From: Oceanisphaera sp. IT1-181
GTDB lineage: Bacteria; Pseudomonadota; Gammaproteobacteria; Enterobacterales; Aeromonadaceae
NCBI RefSeq assembly: GCF_033807535.1
Contig: NZ_CP136856.1
Coordinates: 261,001 to 325,000, forward strand
Reading direction: 5' to 3'
Length of the DNA stretch: 64,000 bases
The notes below the pieces were generated by a model. That model searched no databases and had not been told where the DNA came from. It saw nothing but the letters and a program-made list of their open reading frames with translations. Below, in pieces: positions 8,842 to 16,483 of this stretch (position 1 is the stretch's first letter; each line of letters starts with the position of its first letter). Position numbers and translations under genes: made by a program.

Positions 8842-10131
8842 ATGAATGAGGTTAACGATCTGAAAGGGCTGGTCATGCCCTGGCTAGACAAATATATTCC
8901 GCAATTTTCTGGTTTGATATATACGGCTGCCGCCCTGTTACTGATTATATTGATTTCGGCCGGCATTCATTTTTTGTTACACCGAGTAGTGATTGCCTGG
9001 GTAGGCAGCCGAGCACAGGGTAATCGCCAAATCTGGCGCCAGGCATTTTTTGAACGCAAGCTGTTCAACCGGCTGGCGCAGACCCTGCAGGGAATCATCA
9101 TCCATATTCAGGCCGGGCTATGGCTCGACGGCGATGCCCTGTCGCTGCCCGTTATTCAGACGGCGGCGCATCTGTGGACCCTGCTCTATGGCCTGTTGTC
9201 GTTGTTTGCGCTGCTCGATGCCCTACTGGATATTTCTCGGCAAAAACCCGCCATCCAGAATTTTCCTTTGCGAGGCATCTTTCAGAGCATTAAGCTGATT
9301 GCCAGTATCTTTATCGGTCTGCTGATTATCTCGGCGCTGATTGGCAAGTCGCCGCTACTGTTGCTTAGTGGCCTGGGTGCCATGACGGCGATACTGATGC
9401 TGGTATTTAAAGATCCCATATTGGGATTGGTGGCGGGTATTCAGCTGTCGGCCAATAATATGCTGACCGTTGGTGACTGGTTGGATATGCCCAAATATCG
9501 TGCCAATGGTGCCGTAATCGATATCGGACTAACCACGGTCAAGGTGCAAAACTGGGATAAGACCATTACCACTATTCCCACCTATGCGCTTATTTCCGAC
9601 TCTTTTATAAACTGGCGTGGCATGAGTGAGTCGGGGGGCCGTCGTCTCAAGCGCAGCCTGCTGCTCGACAGCAGTAGTGTGCACTTCTTGCAACCAGACG
9701 ATATTCACCGGCTGCAACGGGCGCAAATGCTGGCGCCTTATCTGGATGAAAAGGTGCAGGAGTTAACGCAATATAACAGTAACCAACAACTGGACTTATC
9801 CTCGCTGGCCAATGGTCGCCGTTTGACCAATATAGGTACTTTTCGGGCTTACCTGGAAAGATTGCTAAAGAATCACCCCCACATTCACCAACAGATGACG
9901 CTGATGGTGCGCCAACTTGAGCAAACACCGAATGGCATACCGATTGAGATTTATGCCTTTACCAACACCACCAAATGGGTGGAGTACGAAGCCATACAAG
10001 GGGATCTCTTCGACCATATCTTTGCTGTATTGCCTGAATTTGGCTTGCGCGCCCACCAAGCACCCACCGGTTACGACCTGCGGTCTTTAGCCACCGGCCA
10101 TCAAGCTCAGTCAACTCGGCTTGAGCAATAG
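8842..10131 (+). CDS. MscS-family mechanosensitive channel (YbdG-like)
   Basis: This 429-residue inner-membrane protein has hydrophobic segments at about 25-46, 105-130 and 149-190. The last is the pore helix leading into LVFKDPILGLVAGIQLS, the MscS-family signature, followed by the beta domain (NNMLTVGDWLDMPKYRANG, VQNWDKTITTIPTYAL). Length and sequence style match the larger MscM/YbdG group rather than the 286-residue MscS. Such channels open on hypo-osmotic shock to release solutes, or act as osmosensors. AAGGAG lies about 14 nt before the ATG. It is followed by a terminator at 10181, so it is probably monocistronic or follows the GST gene. Confidence 0.92.
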   Translation: MNEVNDLKGLVMPWLDKYIPQFSGLIYTAAALLLIILISAGIHFLLHRVVIAWVGSRAQGNRQIWRQAFFERKLFNRLAQTLQGIIIHIQAGLWLDGDALSLPVIQTAAHLWTLLYGLLSLFALLDALLDISRQKPAIQNFPLRGIFQSIKLIASIFIGLLIISALIGKSPLLLLSGLGAMTAILMLVFKDPILGLVAGIQLSANNMLTVGDWLDMPKYRANGAVIDIGLTTVKVQNWDKTITTIPTYALISDSFINWRGMSESGGRRLKRSLLLDSSSVHFLQPDDIHRLQRAQMLAPYLDEKVQELTQYNSNQQLDLSSLANGRRLTNIGTFRAYLERLLKNHPHIHQQMTLMVRQLEQTPNGIPIEIYAFTNTTKWVEYEAIQGDLFDHIFAVLPEFGLRAHQAPTGYDLRSLATGHQAQSTRLEQ

Positions 10132-10180
10132 CCGTGAATAGCTAAACCGTTAAATAGCGCAATAAAAAGGCCTTGTGGCC

Positions 10181-10214
10181 AATGCCAGTCAGTTCAGCTG
10201 ACTGGCATTTTTTA
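10181..10214 (+). terminator. Terminator after the MscS-family gene
   Basis: A perfect 12-bp stem (10181-10192 with 10198-10209), a 5-nt loop, then a T run. It closes the MscS transcription unit 50 bp after its stop. Confidence 0.9.
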
Positions 10215-10879
10215 TGGCCGTGTTTCAACGGTTGGCTTAACGGCTCTAGATAATGCTGCAGCAGACTTAGATGCTTAGGCATAGGTCGTTAAACATGCAC
10301 CGTGCAAGCCAACCTAGCGGGTTATGAGAAACGATGCTGGATGAAAATAGAAAGTCTGAACAGGTTAGCCATCGCAGTCGGCTCTAGCGTCAAAAATAGA
10401 GCACTAATGCGGTTGCTCTATCCGAAGTGATCTTTTTATAGAGCATGAAAAATAGCAGCAAGCTAGAGAATCATTTATTTATCTTACCTGCAAGTTTTAT
10501 TCAAGACTCTATTGTGACTGTCGGAGAAAGAAGGTGCGAGATTAATCATCTCACGCTAACTTTTAGTATAAATAATAATAAAAATTAAATATTATCAAGT
10601 GTTTGCCATTATATGTTGAATTGGCAGTTAACTTAATGAGTTACCTTCTAATTTAATTTAAGAGTCAAATGGAAAGTAAGTTGTCTTAAAAGTAAGACTT
10701 TTAACGTTTTTTTATAAATTTATAATTTTTAATATATTAAAAAGATTGGTCTTAAATTATATTCGATACAGCTACAATTTTCAGCTGGGCTACTCTTTAA
10801 CTCAGGGTGTGTACGCAACGCCCTAATTTCTGCCAAGGTTACAGGCAGACAAAATAAATAGATGAAGAGGGAGTTTAAT
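10215..10879 (+). promoter_or_regulatory. AT-rich upstream region and structured leader of the repeat-protein gene
   Basis: No gene is visible in this 665-bp stretch. Base composition drops sharply from about 10440; 10708-10742 is almost pure A/T. There is an inverted repeat GTCTT-AAGAC at 10683-10698. Just upstream of the start are two small stems: GGGTG/CGCCC (about 10805-10823) and TCTGCC/GGCAGA (10829-10834 with 10844-10849). An SD, AGAGGGAG (10866-10873), sits 6 nt before ATG 10880. I infer a regulated promoter with a structured 5' leader. No clear sigma-54 (-24/-12) site was found. Confidence 0.5.
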
Positions 10880-12103
10880 ATGTCTATGCAAAAGAAAACT
10901 TTAGCGGTTTTTGTCGCTTTAGCAGTAGGCGCTTCATTTGGTGCTGCAGCTGACGATAATATTGCCACTGACAGCTTTAATACTCAGGATAGTTACAACG
11001 ATAACAGTCAAATGGATAATACTAACAATAGTGTGGCCGATAGTGGTAACGCCGACAATAGCGTAGCTGATAGCGGTAATGACAGCTCTGACAACAGTGT
11101 GGCCGATAGCGGGAACGATAATAGTCAAGTTGATAATACAAACAACTCTGATAATAGTGTTGCCGATGCCGGCAATGATAAATCTGATAATAGTATAGCT
11201 GATAGCGGTAACGACAATAGTCAAGTTGACAATACAAACAACTCTGATAATAGTGTTGCCGATGCCGGTAATGATAAGTCTGATAATAGTTTAACTGATA
11301 GTGCTAACGATAACTCCGACAATAGCGTAGCCGATAGTGGTAACGACAACTCAGATAATAGTTTAACTGATAGTGCTAACGATAACTCTGACAATAGCGT
11401 AGCCGATAGTGGTAACGATAACTCAGATAATAGTTTAACTGATAGTGCTAACGATAACTCTGATAATAGTGATAATTCTGACAATAGTATTGCCGATAGT
11501 GGTAATGATAATTCGGATAAAAGTGATAACTCCGATAATAGTATTGCTGATAGCTACAATAGTACTACCAATGAGCGTGATTCAAGAAACTCATATAACT
11601 CTGCAGATTGGAGTTGGGCACAAACTGTAACCAAAACTAATACAAATACTCAAAGTAACACAACTAACCAAACTGGTTATGCCATGGGCGCATATGCAAC
11701 CTCAAGTGCAGGTGGTAGTTCAGGTGCTGATAGTTACAATGGAGCTAGTCTTGATCAAGGCGGTGACGTAGGTGCTTACGGCTTAGGTGCAGGTTTAGGC
11801 TTCGGGTGGGGTGGAGCTTCAGCTGAAAGACGTAATGATGATGTTGATAACGCTGCGGAAGGTTTTGGTCAGGGTGACGGTGCTGGGTCAGGTTTAGCAT
11901 CGCTGGATCCGACTCAAAATCTTGAACAGAATTCTGCTGCAACCTCGAATAACAGCATCTCTGCTGTATCTATGATTGTATCTGGTAATAACACAGTGGG
12001 TAACGGCGGTTCTACTAACGGTATCAGTATGAACCAAGGTGTGTCTGGCCATGGCTCCTTTGGTCAACAGAGCGTAAACGTAAACGCCAGCGTTCAGTTC
12101 TAA
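10880..12103 (+). CDS. Secreted D/N/S-repeat protein, putative amyloid subunit (FapC-like by context)
   Basis: A 407-residue secreted protein with a Sec signal (MSMQKKTLAVFVALAVGAS, cleavage near AAA-DD). Residues of about 50-225 form a highly acidic, Asn/Ser-rich array of 12-residue units of the type DNSVADSGNDNS and DNSLTDSANDNS. The C-terminal part is Gly/Asn/Ser-rich (GAYGLGAGLGFGWGG, IVSGNNTVGNGG) and ends in alternating polar/hydrophobic SVNVNASVQF. No cysteine is present, unlike Pseudomonas FapC with its C-terminal CxxC. ATG 10880 is chosen over 10862 because the SD lies between them. With a C39 peptidase and a FapF-like barrel nearby, I infer a biofilm amyloid or matrix subunit. No direct homology to FapC can be shown by eye. 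Confidence 0.6.
   Translation: MSMQKKTLAVFVALAVGASFGAAADDNIATDSFNTQDSYNDNSQMDNTNNSVADSGNADNSVADSGNDSSDNSVADSGNDNSQVDNTNNSDNSVADAGNDKSDNSIADSGNDNSQVDNTNNSDNSVADAGNDKSDNSLTDSANDNSDNSVADSGNDNSDNSLTDSANDNSDNSVADSGNDNSDNSLTDSANDNSDNSDNSDNSIADSGNDNSDKSDNSDNSIADSYNSTTNERDSRNSYNSADWSWAQTVTKTNTNTQSNTTNQTGYAMGAYATSSAGGSSGADSYNGASLDQGGDVGAYGLGAGLGFGWGGASAERRNDDVDNAAEGFGQGDGAGSGLASLDPTQNLEQNSAATSNNSISAVSMIVSGNNTVGNGGSTNGISMNQGVSGHGSFGQQSVNVNASVQF
11031..11562 (+). repeat. Nested coding minisatellite (36/72/96-bp units)
   Basis: The DNA of the repeat protein contains a tandem array with a basic 36-bp unit. A 72-bp double unit recurs exactly in phase at 11282, 11354 and 11426. A longer 96-bp unit that includes the QVDNTNNSDNS insert recurs at 11121 and 11217. 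All periods are multiples of three, so copy-number change would keep the frame. The complementary strand is also free of stops in places, giving meaningless Leu/Ser-rich frames. Confidence 0.93.
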
Positions 12104-12121
12104 TTTAATTCAACCTTTAAT

Positions 12122-12147
12122 GCCGGCCTCTTTGGGCCGGCTTATTT
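12122..12147 (+). terminator. Intercistronic hairpin (likely partial terminator)
   Basis: GCCGGCC (12122-12128) pairs with GGCCGGC (12135-12141), followed by TTATTTT. It sits between the abundant repeat protein and the next gene, whose SD (AAGGAGGG) follows at once. I infer partial termination or mRNA 3' protection, making the repeat protein the most expressed product. Confidence 0.7.
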
Positions 12148-12159
12148 TAAGGAGGGAAT

Positions 12160-12483
12160 ATGAAAAAGGTAATATTGTTATCTATTTTATTGAGTGCTTC
12201 CACCTTAGCCGGACAAGAACTGGATATGCTGCCTGTTGCCGATCATGCGCTTCTGGATGAAAGTAGAGGTATGGCTAATTTCACTGATCAAGATAATATA
12301 ACAAAACAAGGAGCTACTGTAGCTGGAAATAACGTATCCAATGCAATTATATTGACCGGTTCTAATCAAATCTCGGCAGGTGCTCTGGCAGGCTCTAATG
12401 GTATTATTATGCTTAATTTATCATCTGGAAATAATAATATTACTAATATGAGTACATCTATCAATATAACAACGGTAAAATAA
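12160..12483 (+). CDS. Small secreted protein of the amyloid-like locus
   Basis: A 107-residue product with a signal peptide (MKKVILLSILLSASTLAG). A short segment ALLDESRGMANF (30-41) is followed by a Gly/Asn/Ser/Ile-rich tail with loosely repeated AGNNVSNAI, GSNQISAG, GSNGIIM and SGNNNIT. The tail resembles the C-terminal end of the upstream repeat protein, so it may be a minor subunit, nucleator or cap. The DESRG segment resembles the LSESVLEQQRGG segment of the protein at 13186. The SD AAGGAGGG is strong, and the stop is 1 nt from the C39 peptidase start. I do not recognise a named family. Confidence 0.75.
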   Translation: MKKVILLSILLSASTLAGQELDMLPVADHALLDESRGMANFTDQDNITKQGATVAGNNVSNAIILTGSNQISAGALAGSNGIIMLNLSSGNNNITNMSTSINITTVK

Positions 12484-12484
12484 C

Positions 12485-13159
12485 ATGAAGAAACTACTCT
12501 TGTTGTTGTTTTTTATTCCTCATTTAAGTTTTGCGGTTAACTTACCGGGAGTCGGCGGTGGGAGTTTCAGGGTGCCGGTAAAAAGTTTTAGTGACATTAA
12601 ATTTGGTGAAGTAGTGAAGCAGCAGTATGACTTTAGTTGTGGTTCTGCAGCCTTAGCCTCATTGCTTACTCATCATTATGATATGCCAATTACCGAAGCG
12701 ACTGTTTTTGAGGAGATGTTTAAATATGGTGATAAAGAAAAAATAGAAGAAAAAGGATTTTCGATGCTGGATATGAAAAACTTCTTGGCTAGAAGAGGTC
12801 TTAATGCTGATGGGTATCAGTTAAAGATAAGTGATGTAGCTAAGCTGGAGATGCCATCGATAGCCTTGGTTAATTACAATGGATATAACCATTTTGTGGT
12901 AGTTAAAGGTTCTAGAGATGATAAGGTTCTGGTAGGCGATCCTTCAATAGGACTACATATAATGAATGATGAAATATTTGATGAAAGTAGTAACGGTATA
13001 TTTTTCTTTATCAGAGATAACACTGAGATAGCAAAAGCCAGTTTTAATAAAAAAGATGATTGGGAACATTCTGCCCCTAGTGCCCCCTCAAAAATGGCAC
13101 TTATCCAACGGTTTCCTCATCTGACGGACTTGATGCTACCATCTGAATATGATTATTGA
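12485..13159 (+). CDS. Periplasmic C39-family cysteine peptidase (FapD-like)
   Basis: A 224-residue protein with a signal peptide (MKKLLLLLFFIPHLSFA). The papain-like C39 catalytic set is intact: Gln47 and Cys52 in QQYDFSCGSAALASLL, His136 in YNGYNHFVVVKG and Asp152 in LVGDPSIG. C39 enzymes of bacteriocin exporters cut after double glycine. A stand-alone exported C39 protein like this one is typical of Fap loci (FapD). It starts 1 nt after the preceding stop and is probably coupled to it. Substrates may be the adjacent small secreted proteins, which carry RG/RGG motifs; that is inference. Confidence 0.88.
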   Translation: MKKLLLLLFFIPHLSFAVNLPGVGGGSFRVPVKSFSDIKFGEVVKQQYDFSCGSAALASLLTHHYDMPITEATVFEEMFKYGDKEKIEEKGFSMLDMKNFLARRGLNADGYQLKISDVAKLEMPSIALVNYNGYNHFVVVKGSRDDKVLVGDPSIGLHIMNDEIFDESSNGIFFFIRDNTEIAKASFNKKDDWEHSAPSAPSKMALIQRFPHLTDLMLPSEYDY

Positions 13160-13185
13160 ATATAAACAAATTTAAGGGAGTAACG

Positions 13186-13644
13186 ATGATGAGATGGCTA
13201 GTAGCTTTACTTATTATTATACCTGCGATAGCCTTTTCTAAAAGTTACGACACTTTTTTTGAAAGTACGCCTGCCTTATCGGAAAGTGTATTAGAACAGC
13301 AACGAGGCGGCTTCGCCTTGCCGGGTCTAAATTATTCAATAGGATTGAGAATGGAGGCGTTAGTTAATGGGCAAAAAGTGCTTTTTAGTAACATGTTTAA
13401 TTTGGATAGGAACAGTGTAAATCCCGCAGTAATAAATGATGTGGCAGGAGTAAAAGGTTTAAATATTACCGCTTTGAATGGTAGAGGCCAGCTTGGCTTT
13501 GTAGTAGATAATGCCGCAAATAACGTTAGGGCCGATGTCGTTTTACATCTAGACGTAGTAACTCCGATAGATATTAATGCCTATAGAGAAAGTCAGATGG
13601 CCACAATTAGAGTAAGAGAGGCAATAAGACAAACTAGGTATTGA
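13186..13644 (+). CDS. Small secreted protein with GG-like leader motif (FapA-like?)
   Basis: A 152-residue protein with a signal peptide (MMRWLVALLIIIPAIAFS), then ALSESVLEQQRGGFALPG (30-47). This looks like a double-glycine leader placed after the signal peptide. The rest is beta-prone (SIGLRMEALVNGQ, VRADVVLHLDVVTPI). ATG 13186 is preferred over TTG 13156 because GGGAG lies 5 nt upstream. Size, position and exported nature resemble the FapA chaperone of Pseudomonas, but I cannot establish homology by eye. It is the last gene of the first transcription unit before a 497-bp gap. Confidence 0.72.
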   Translation: MMRWLVALLIIIPAIAFSKSYDTFFESTPALSESVLEQQRGGFALPGLNYSIGLRMEALVNGQKVLFSNMFNLDRNSVNPAVINDVAGVKGLNITALNGRGQLGFVVDNAANNVRADVVLHLDVVTPIDINAYRESQMATIRVREAIRQTRY

Positions 13645-14141
13645 TTTCAAAATATAATATAAGGATAATTAATTGCGCATAATTTATATAGAAGTTTTCA
13701 TCCGTATAATCTAACAACATTGAAGCTGAATGTTATGTTTCTACGCTAGTTATGACGAGTTGCTTATGTGATTTATTTTATCTTGGATTTATAATTTTTG
13801 AAGAACAAGCTGTCAGTGTCAGATACTCTTAAGCGCTAGAATTAATCACATAATCTCCCCTCCATCTTTAATGAAATTTAGTGAGATATCTTTTAACACT
13901 CCATTGAAAAATCAATGCTTGTGGCATTATAACTTCGCACTTCATTTCACCCGTCAGATTGTGGATTCATATAGGCCTTGATATGGGCGCTATCATCATT
14001 AATTGTGCATTTTTTTCATTTGTGCCGCTTACTATATGTTTTTCTTATGAAAATATGGATTTTGTTATTCTATCTTCCGGTGGTGTTCAGTTCTGTTCTA
14101 TAGTTTTAGGCATCATTGGATGATAAAAGTGGTGGTGGGGT
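13645..14141. other. Gap of about 500 bp, AT-rich, upstream of the VpsR-like regulator
   Basis: No coding frame or terminator is convincing here. The DNA stays AT-rich. TGGCAT and TTCGCAC (about 13922-13939) look like a sigma-54 element, but the GG-GC spacing is 2 bp too long. It presumably carries the promoter of the regulator-barrel unit. Confidence 0.4.
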
Positions 14142-15389
14142 ATGGCCGTAGAAAGGGAGGTCTTGGTTCTTCAGTGCTCTACTGGCGTGAGCGTGTTACG
14201 CAACCTGTACTCAAACTGGACCTTTATAAGATATAAGTGTCTGGAAGCTGCGGGCCAGTATCTTACTCATTCAGAAGCATCAGTAGGCATCATTGACTGT
14301 AGTGGAGCAGAGCAACCCGACCCTAAATTAGAAAATTGGCTGGATAGTTACAAGGGTGTGTTTTGGGTGGCTGTGTTATCGAAATGCCAACTATCTAGGA
14401 AAGAGTGGCAGCTTTTTGTGGCAACGCATTGTTATGACTACCACACGACCCCCATCTTGGAAGAAAAATTATTTATTACCATAGGCCGAGCTTATGGTAT
14501 GACAAACCTTAAAAACAACTTGAGCCTGTCGTTTCAGCGATCTCAAGTTGTAGGCGTACATGATAGTTTTAAAAAAGTATTACGATATATAGATCGTCAC
14601 TCGGAAGGAGGTCTTACTCTTTCTGGAGAAAGCGGAACTGGTAAGCGTCTCCTTGCTGAAACCTGGGCTAACATTAAAGGCTTTAGATTTGTAGAGCTAA
14701 GTGCGAAAATTAATGAAAATGAACTTGATAATTACCTATCAATGCTGGATTTTATATTTAAGAAAAGAACTATTCGTTCTTTTTGCCTTTGTATTTTCGA
14801 TATTGAATTTTTGCCTGTGATTATACAGGTGTATATTTGTAATTTAATAAGTTCATCTAATCTAAATAGTTTTGAATTGATTTTTTGCTGTAATGTGGAC
14901 TCCTCTGAAATAAATGAAGTTAATTTAATTTCTCCAGAGTTTATGGTGTTGCTGAAAAATAATTGGATAGTGTTGCCGCCGTTACGAGATAGAGGCCAAG
15001 ATAAGATTATTCTCGCTAGGCACTATCTCTATAAAATAAGCCGAAAACAAAAAAAAAGACTGCTTGGTTTTTCTAATGATGCTGAACAAGCTATTCTCAA
15101 GTATGACTGGCCTGGCAATGTAACTCAGTTAATTGAGAAGGTTTTTGTAGGCGTATCATCTTGTGAGGATAACTATTTAAATCTAAAGCTGATGGAGTTT
15201 GAGGATAAACATCCCCCAGAAGAATACACGAATATGAGTTTGATAGAAGCAAGGGAAGAAGCCGAGGCGTTGGCGATTGAGAGAGCGCTTAATCTAGTAT
15301 CGGGACGTCCTGGGCAGGCTGCCGAATTGCTTTGCATTTCTAGGGCTTCGTTGTATCGGTTGATAGCAAGATATGGAATCAGGAGATAA
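14142..15389 (+). CDS. Degenerate NtrC/VpsR-like enhancer-binding regulator
   Basis: A 415-residue regulator. Residues 1-125 resemble the VpsR receiver-like domain, including CYDYHTTPI and FITIGRAYGM. The AAA+ domain keeps Walker A GESGTGKR (162-169), the arginine-rich LPPLRDRGQD (278-287) and YDWPGNV (321-327). However, the GAFTGA sigma-54 loop is absent and Walker B is degraded to CIFDIEFLP (217-225). A Fis-type helix-turn-helix is at about 388-412. VpsR likewise lacks GAFTGA, binds c-di-GMP and activates biofilm genes with sigma-70. I infer a c-di-GMP-linked activator of this locus. It is 2 bp from the barrel gene. Confidence 0.82.
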   Translation: MAVEREVLVLQCSTGVSVLRNLYSNWTFIRYKCLEAAGQYLTHSEASVGIIDCSGAEQPDPKLENWLDSYKGVFWVAVLSKCQLSRKEWQLFVATHCYDYHTTPILEEKLFITIGRAYGMTNLKNNLSLSFQRSQVVGVHDSFKKVLRYIDRHSEGGLTLSGESGTGKRLLAETWANIKGFRFVELSAKINENELDNYLSMLDFIFKKRTIRSFCLCIFDIEFLPVIIQVYICNLISSSNLNSFELIFCCNVDSSEINEVNLISPEFMVLLKNNWIVLPPLRDRGQDKIILARHYLYKISRKQKKRLLGFSNDAEQAILKYDWPGNVTQLIEKVFVGVSSCEDNYLNLKLMEFEDKHPPEEYTNMSLIEAREEAEALAIERALNLVSGRPGQAAELLCISRASLYRLIARYGIRR

Positions 15390-15391
15390 AC

Positions 15392-16408
15392 ATGGAACGA
15401 AAAATATTATCAGCAAGTTTGCTGCTCTTCGCAGTAAGTGCGGCGCAGGCACAAGATAGACAGGTCGTGGACACAGTGGCTAGCGCACTTAAGGCACAAG
15501 GCGTAATGACGCCGAAAGGTCACTTTGAAGTAGAGCCATCATTTAGTTATTCACAAAATAGTGCTAATCGTATTTCTATTCTGGGCTTTACCCAAGTGCC
15601 AGCCATACTTGTCGGCATCATCGAAGCAGAAGATGCAGATTATACCACTTTCATTGGGGCCTTGGCGGTGCGTTACGGTTTAACCGACCGCATTGAGCTG
15701 GAGTTAAGAGCACCTTGGGTTTACCGCTATGATTCTATTACCAAGCGTATAGCGGTGCCCAAAGGAGGTGATGATACTAGAACCTTAAATTCTAGCGGTG
15801 GTGCCTTGGGTGATATGGAAGCGGCCATACGGTATCAATTTAATCTGGAGTCGGCTCCTTATTGGATTGGTGGATTAAGAGTCAAGTCTGATACCGGTCG
15901 ATCGCCTTTTGATCAAGAGATCGATGTTAATGGTATCTTTAAAGATCCAGCCACTGGATCTGGTTCTTGGTCAATTGAGCCCGGCTTGACCATGATTTAC
16001 CCCATCGATCCCGCCGTGATATTTGTCACCGGTGGTTATACGTGGAGTATGGAAACAGATGCAGCTAGATACCGAGTAGTAAAGGTACCGGATACCTTGG
16101 AAAATGAAGTCGTCCGTTTACCAGGGACCGACAAGGTAGATTTAGGCGATAGTTTTTTTCTCGGCATGGGCATGGGTTTTGCAGTCAACGATCGCTTATC
16201 TTTCAGTCTTGGGATAAACCACAGAACCGTGTTTGAATCGTCGCTCAATGGTAGTAAGACCGGCAAGGTGTTGCAGCTAGACAGTTTAACGACCGGTTTT
16301 TCGCTGGCTCTCAGCGAAAGTACATCCCTTAACTTGAGTTTACAGGCCGGTTTGACCGAAGATGCACCAGACGTGCAGCTGAATTTTGGTATGCCTATCA
16401 GGTTTTAA
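15392..16408 (+). CDS. FapF-like outer-membrane beta-barrel
   Basis: A 338-residue protein with a signal peptide (MERKILSASLLLFAVSAAQA), a short helix (VVDTVASALKAQGV), then alternating beta strands ending in Phe (NFGMPIRF), the usual outer-membrane barrel end. MTPKGHFEVEPSFSYSQNS, LAVRYGLTDRIELELRAPW and LGDMEAAIRYQF are close in style to FapF, the Fap secretion pore, and to the related transporter family. It lacks the long N-terminal coiled coil of Pseudomonas FapF. SD AGGAGA precedes the ATG and it is coupled to the regulator. Base composition is less AT-rich than the genes upstream. Confidence 0.78.
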   Translation: MERKILSASLLLFAVSAAQAQDRQVVDTVASALKAQGVMTPKGHFEVEPSFSYSQNSANRISILGFTQVPAILVGIIEAEDADYTTFIGALAVRYGLTDRIELELRAPWVYRYDSITKRIAVPKGGDDTRTLNSSGGALGDMEAAIRYQFNLESAPYWIGGLRVKSDTGRSPFDQEIDVNGIFKDPATGSGSWSIEPGLTMIYPIDPAVIFVTGGYTWSMETDAARYRVVKVPDTLENEVVRLPGTDKVDLGDSFFLGMGMGFAVNDRLSFSLGINHRTVFESSLNGSKTGKVLQLDSLTTGFSLALSESTSLNLSLQAGLTEDAPDVQLNFGMPIRF

Positions 16409-16431
16409 TTAAAAGAGTAATTAACGTATAA

Positions 16432-16459
16432 AATAAAGGCCGGATAACCGGCCTTTATT
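16432..16459. terminator. Bidirectional terminator at the end of the amyloid-like locus
   Basis: A perfect 12-bp stem (16432-16443 with 16448-16459) with an ATAA loop and A/T flanks on both sides. It serves the barrel gene (+) and the convergent cytochrome operon (-). Confidence 0.85.
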
Positions 16460-16483
16460 ATGTGTTAGCACTCAGCTCTGTGT

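Noticed and set aside
10740..10860. Possible c-di-GMP-I (GEMM) riboswitch in the repeat-protein leader
   Set aside because: ACGCAACGCC and GGTTAC pieces look similar, but the GGCAAA strand, the first stem and the tetraloop/receptor are not found. A covariance-model scan would decide.
10934..11484. Several long open frames on the - strand within the repeat gene
   Set aside because: They are Ile/Tyr- or Leu/Ser-rich antisense translations of the repeat DNA, lack an SD and have no family character. They arise because the repeat unit contains no stop in those frames.
13915..13940. Sigma-54 promoter (TGGCAT...TTCGCAC)
   Set aside because: The GG to GC spacing is two bases longer than the -24/-12 rule allows, and the regulator here lacks the sigma-54 contact loop.
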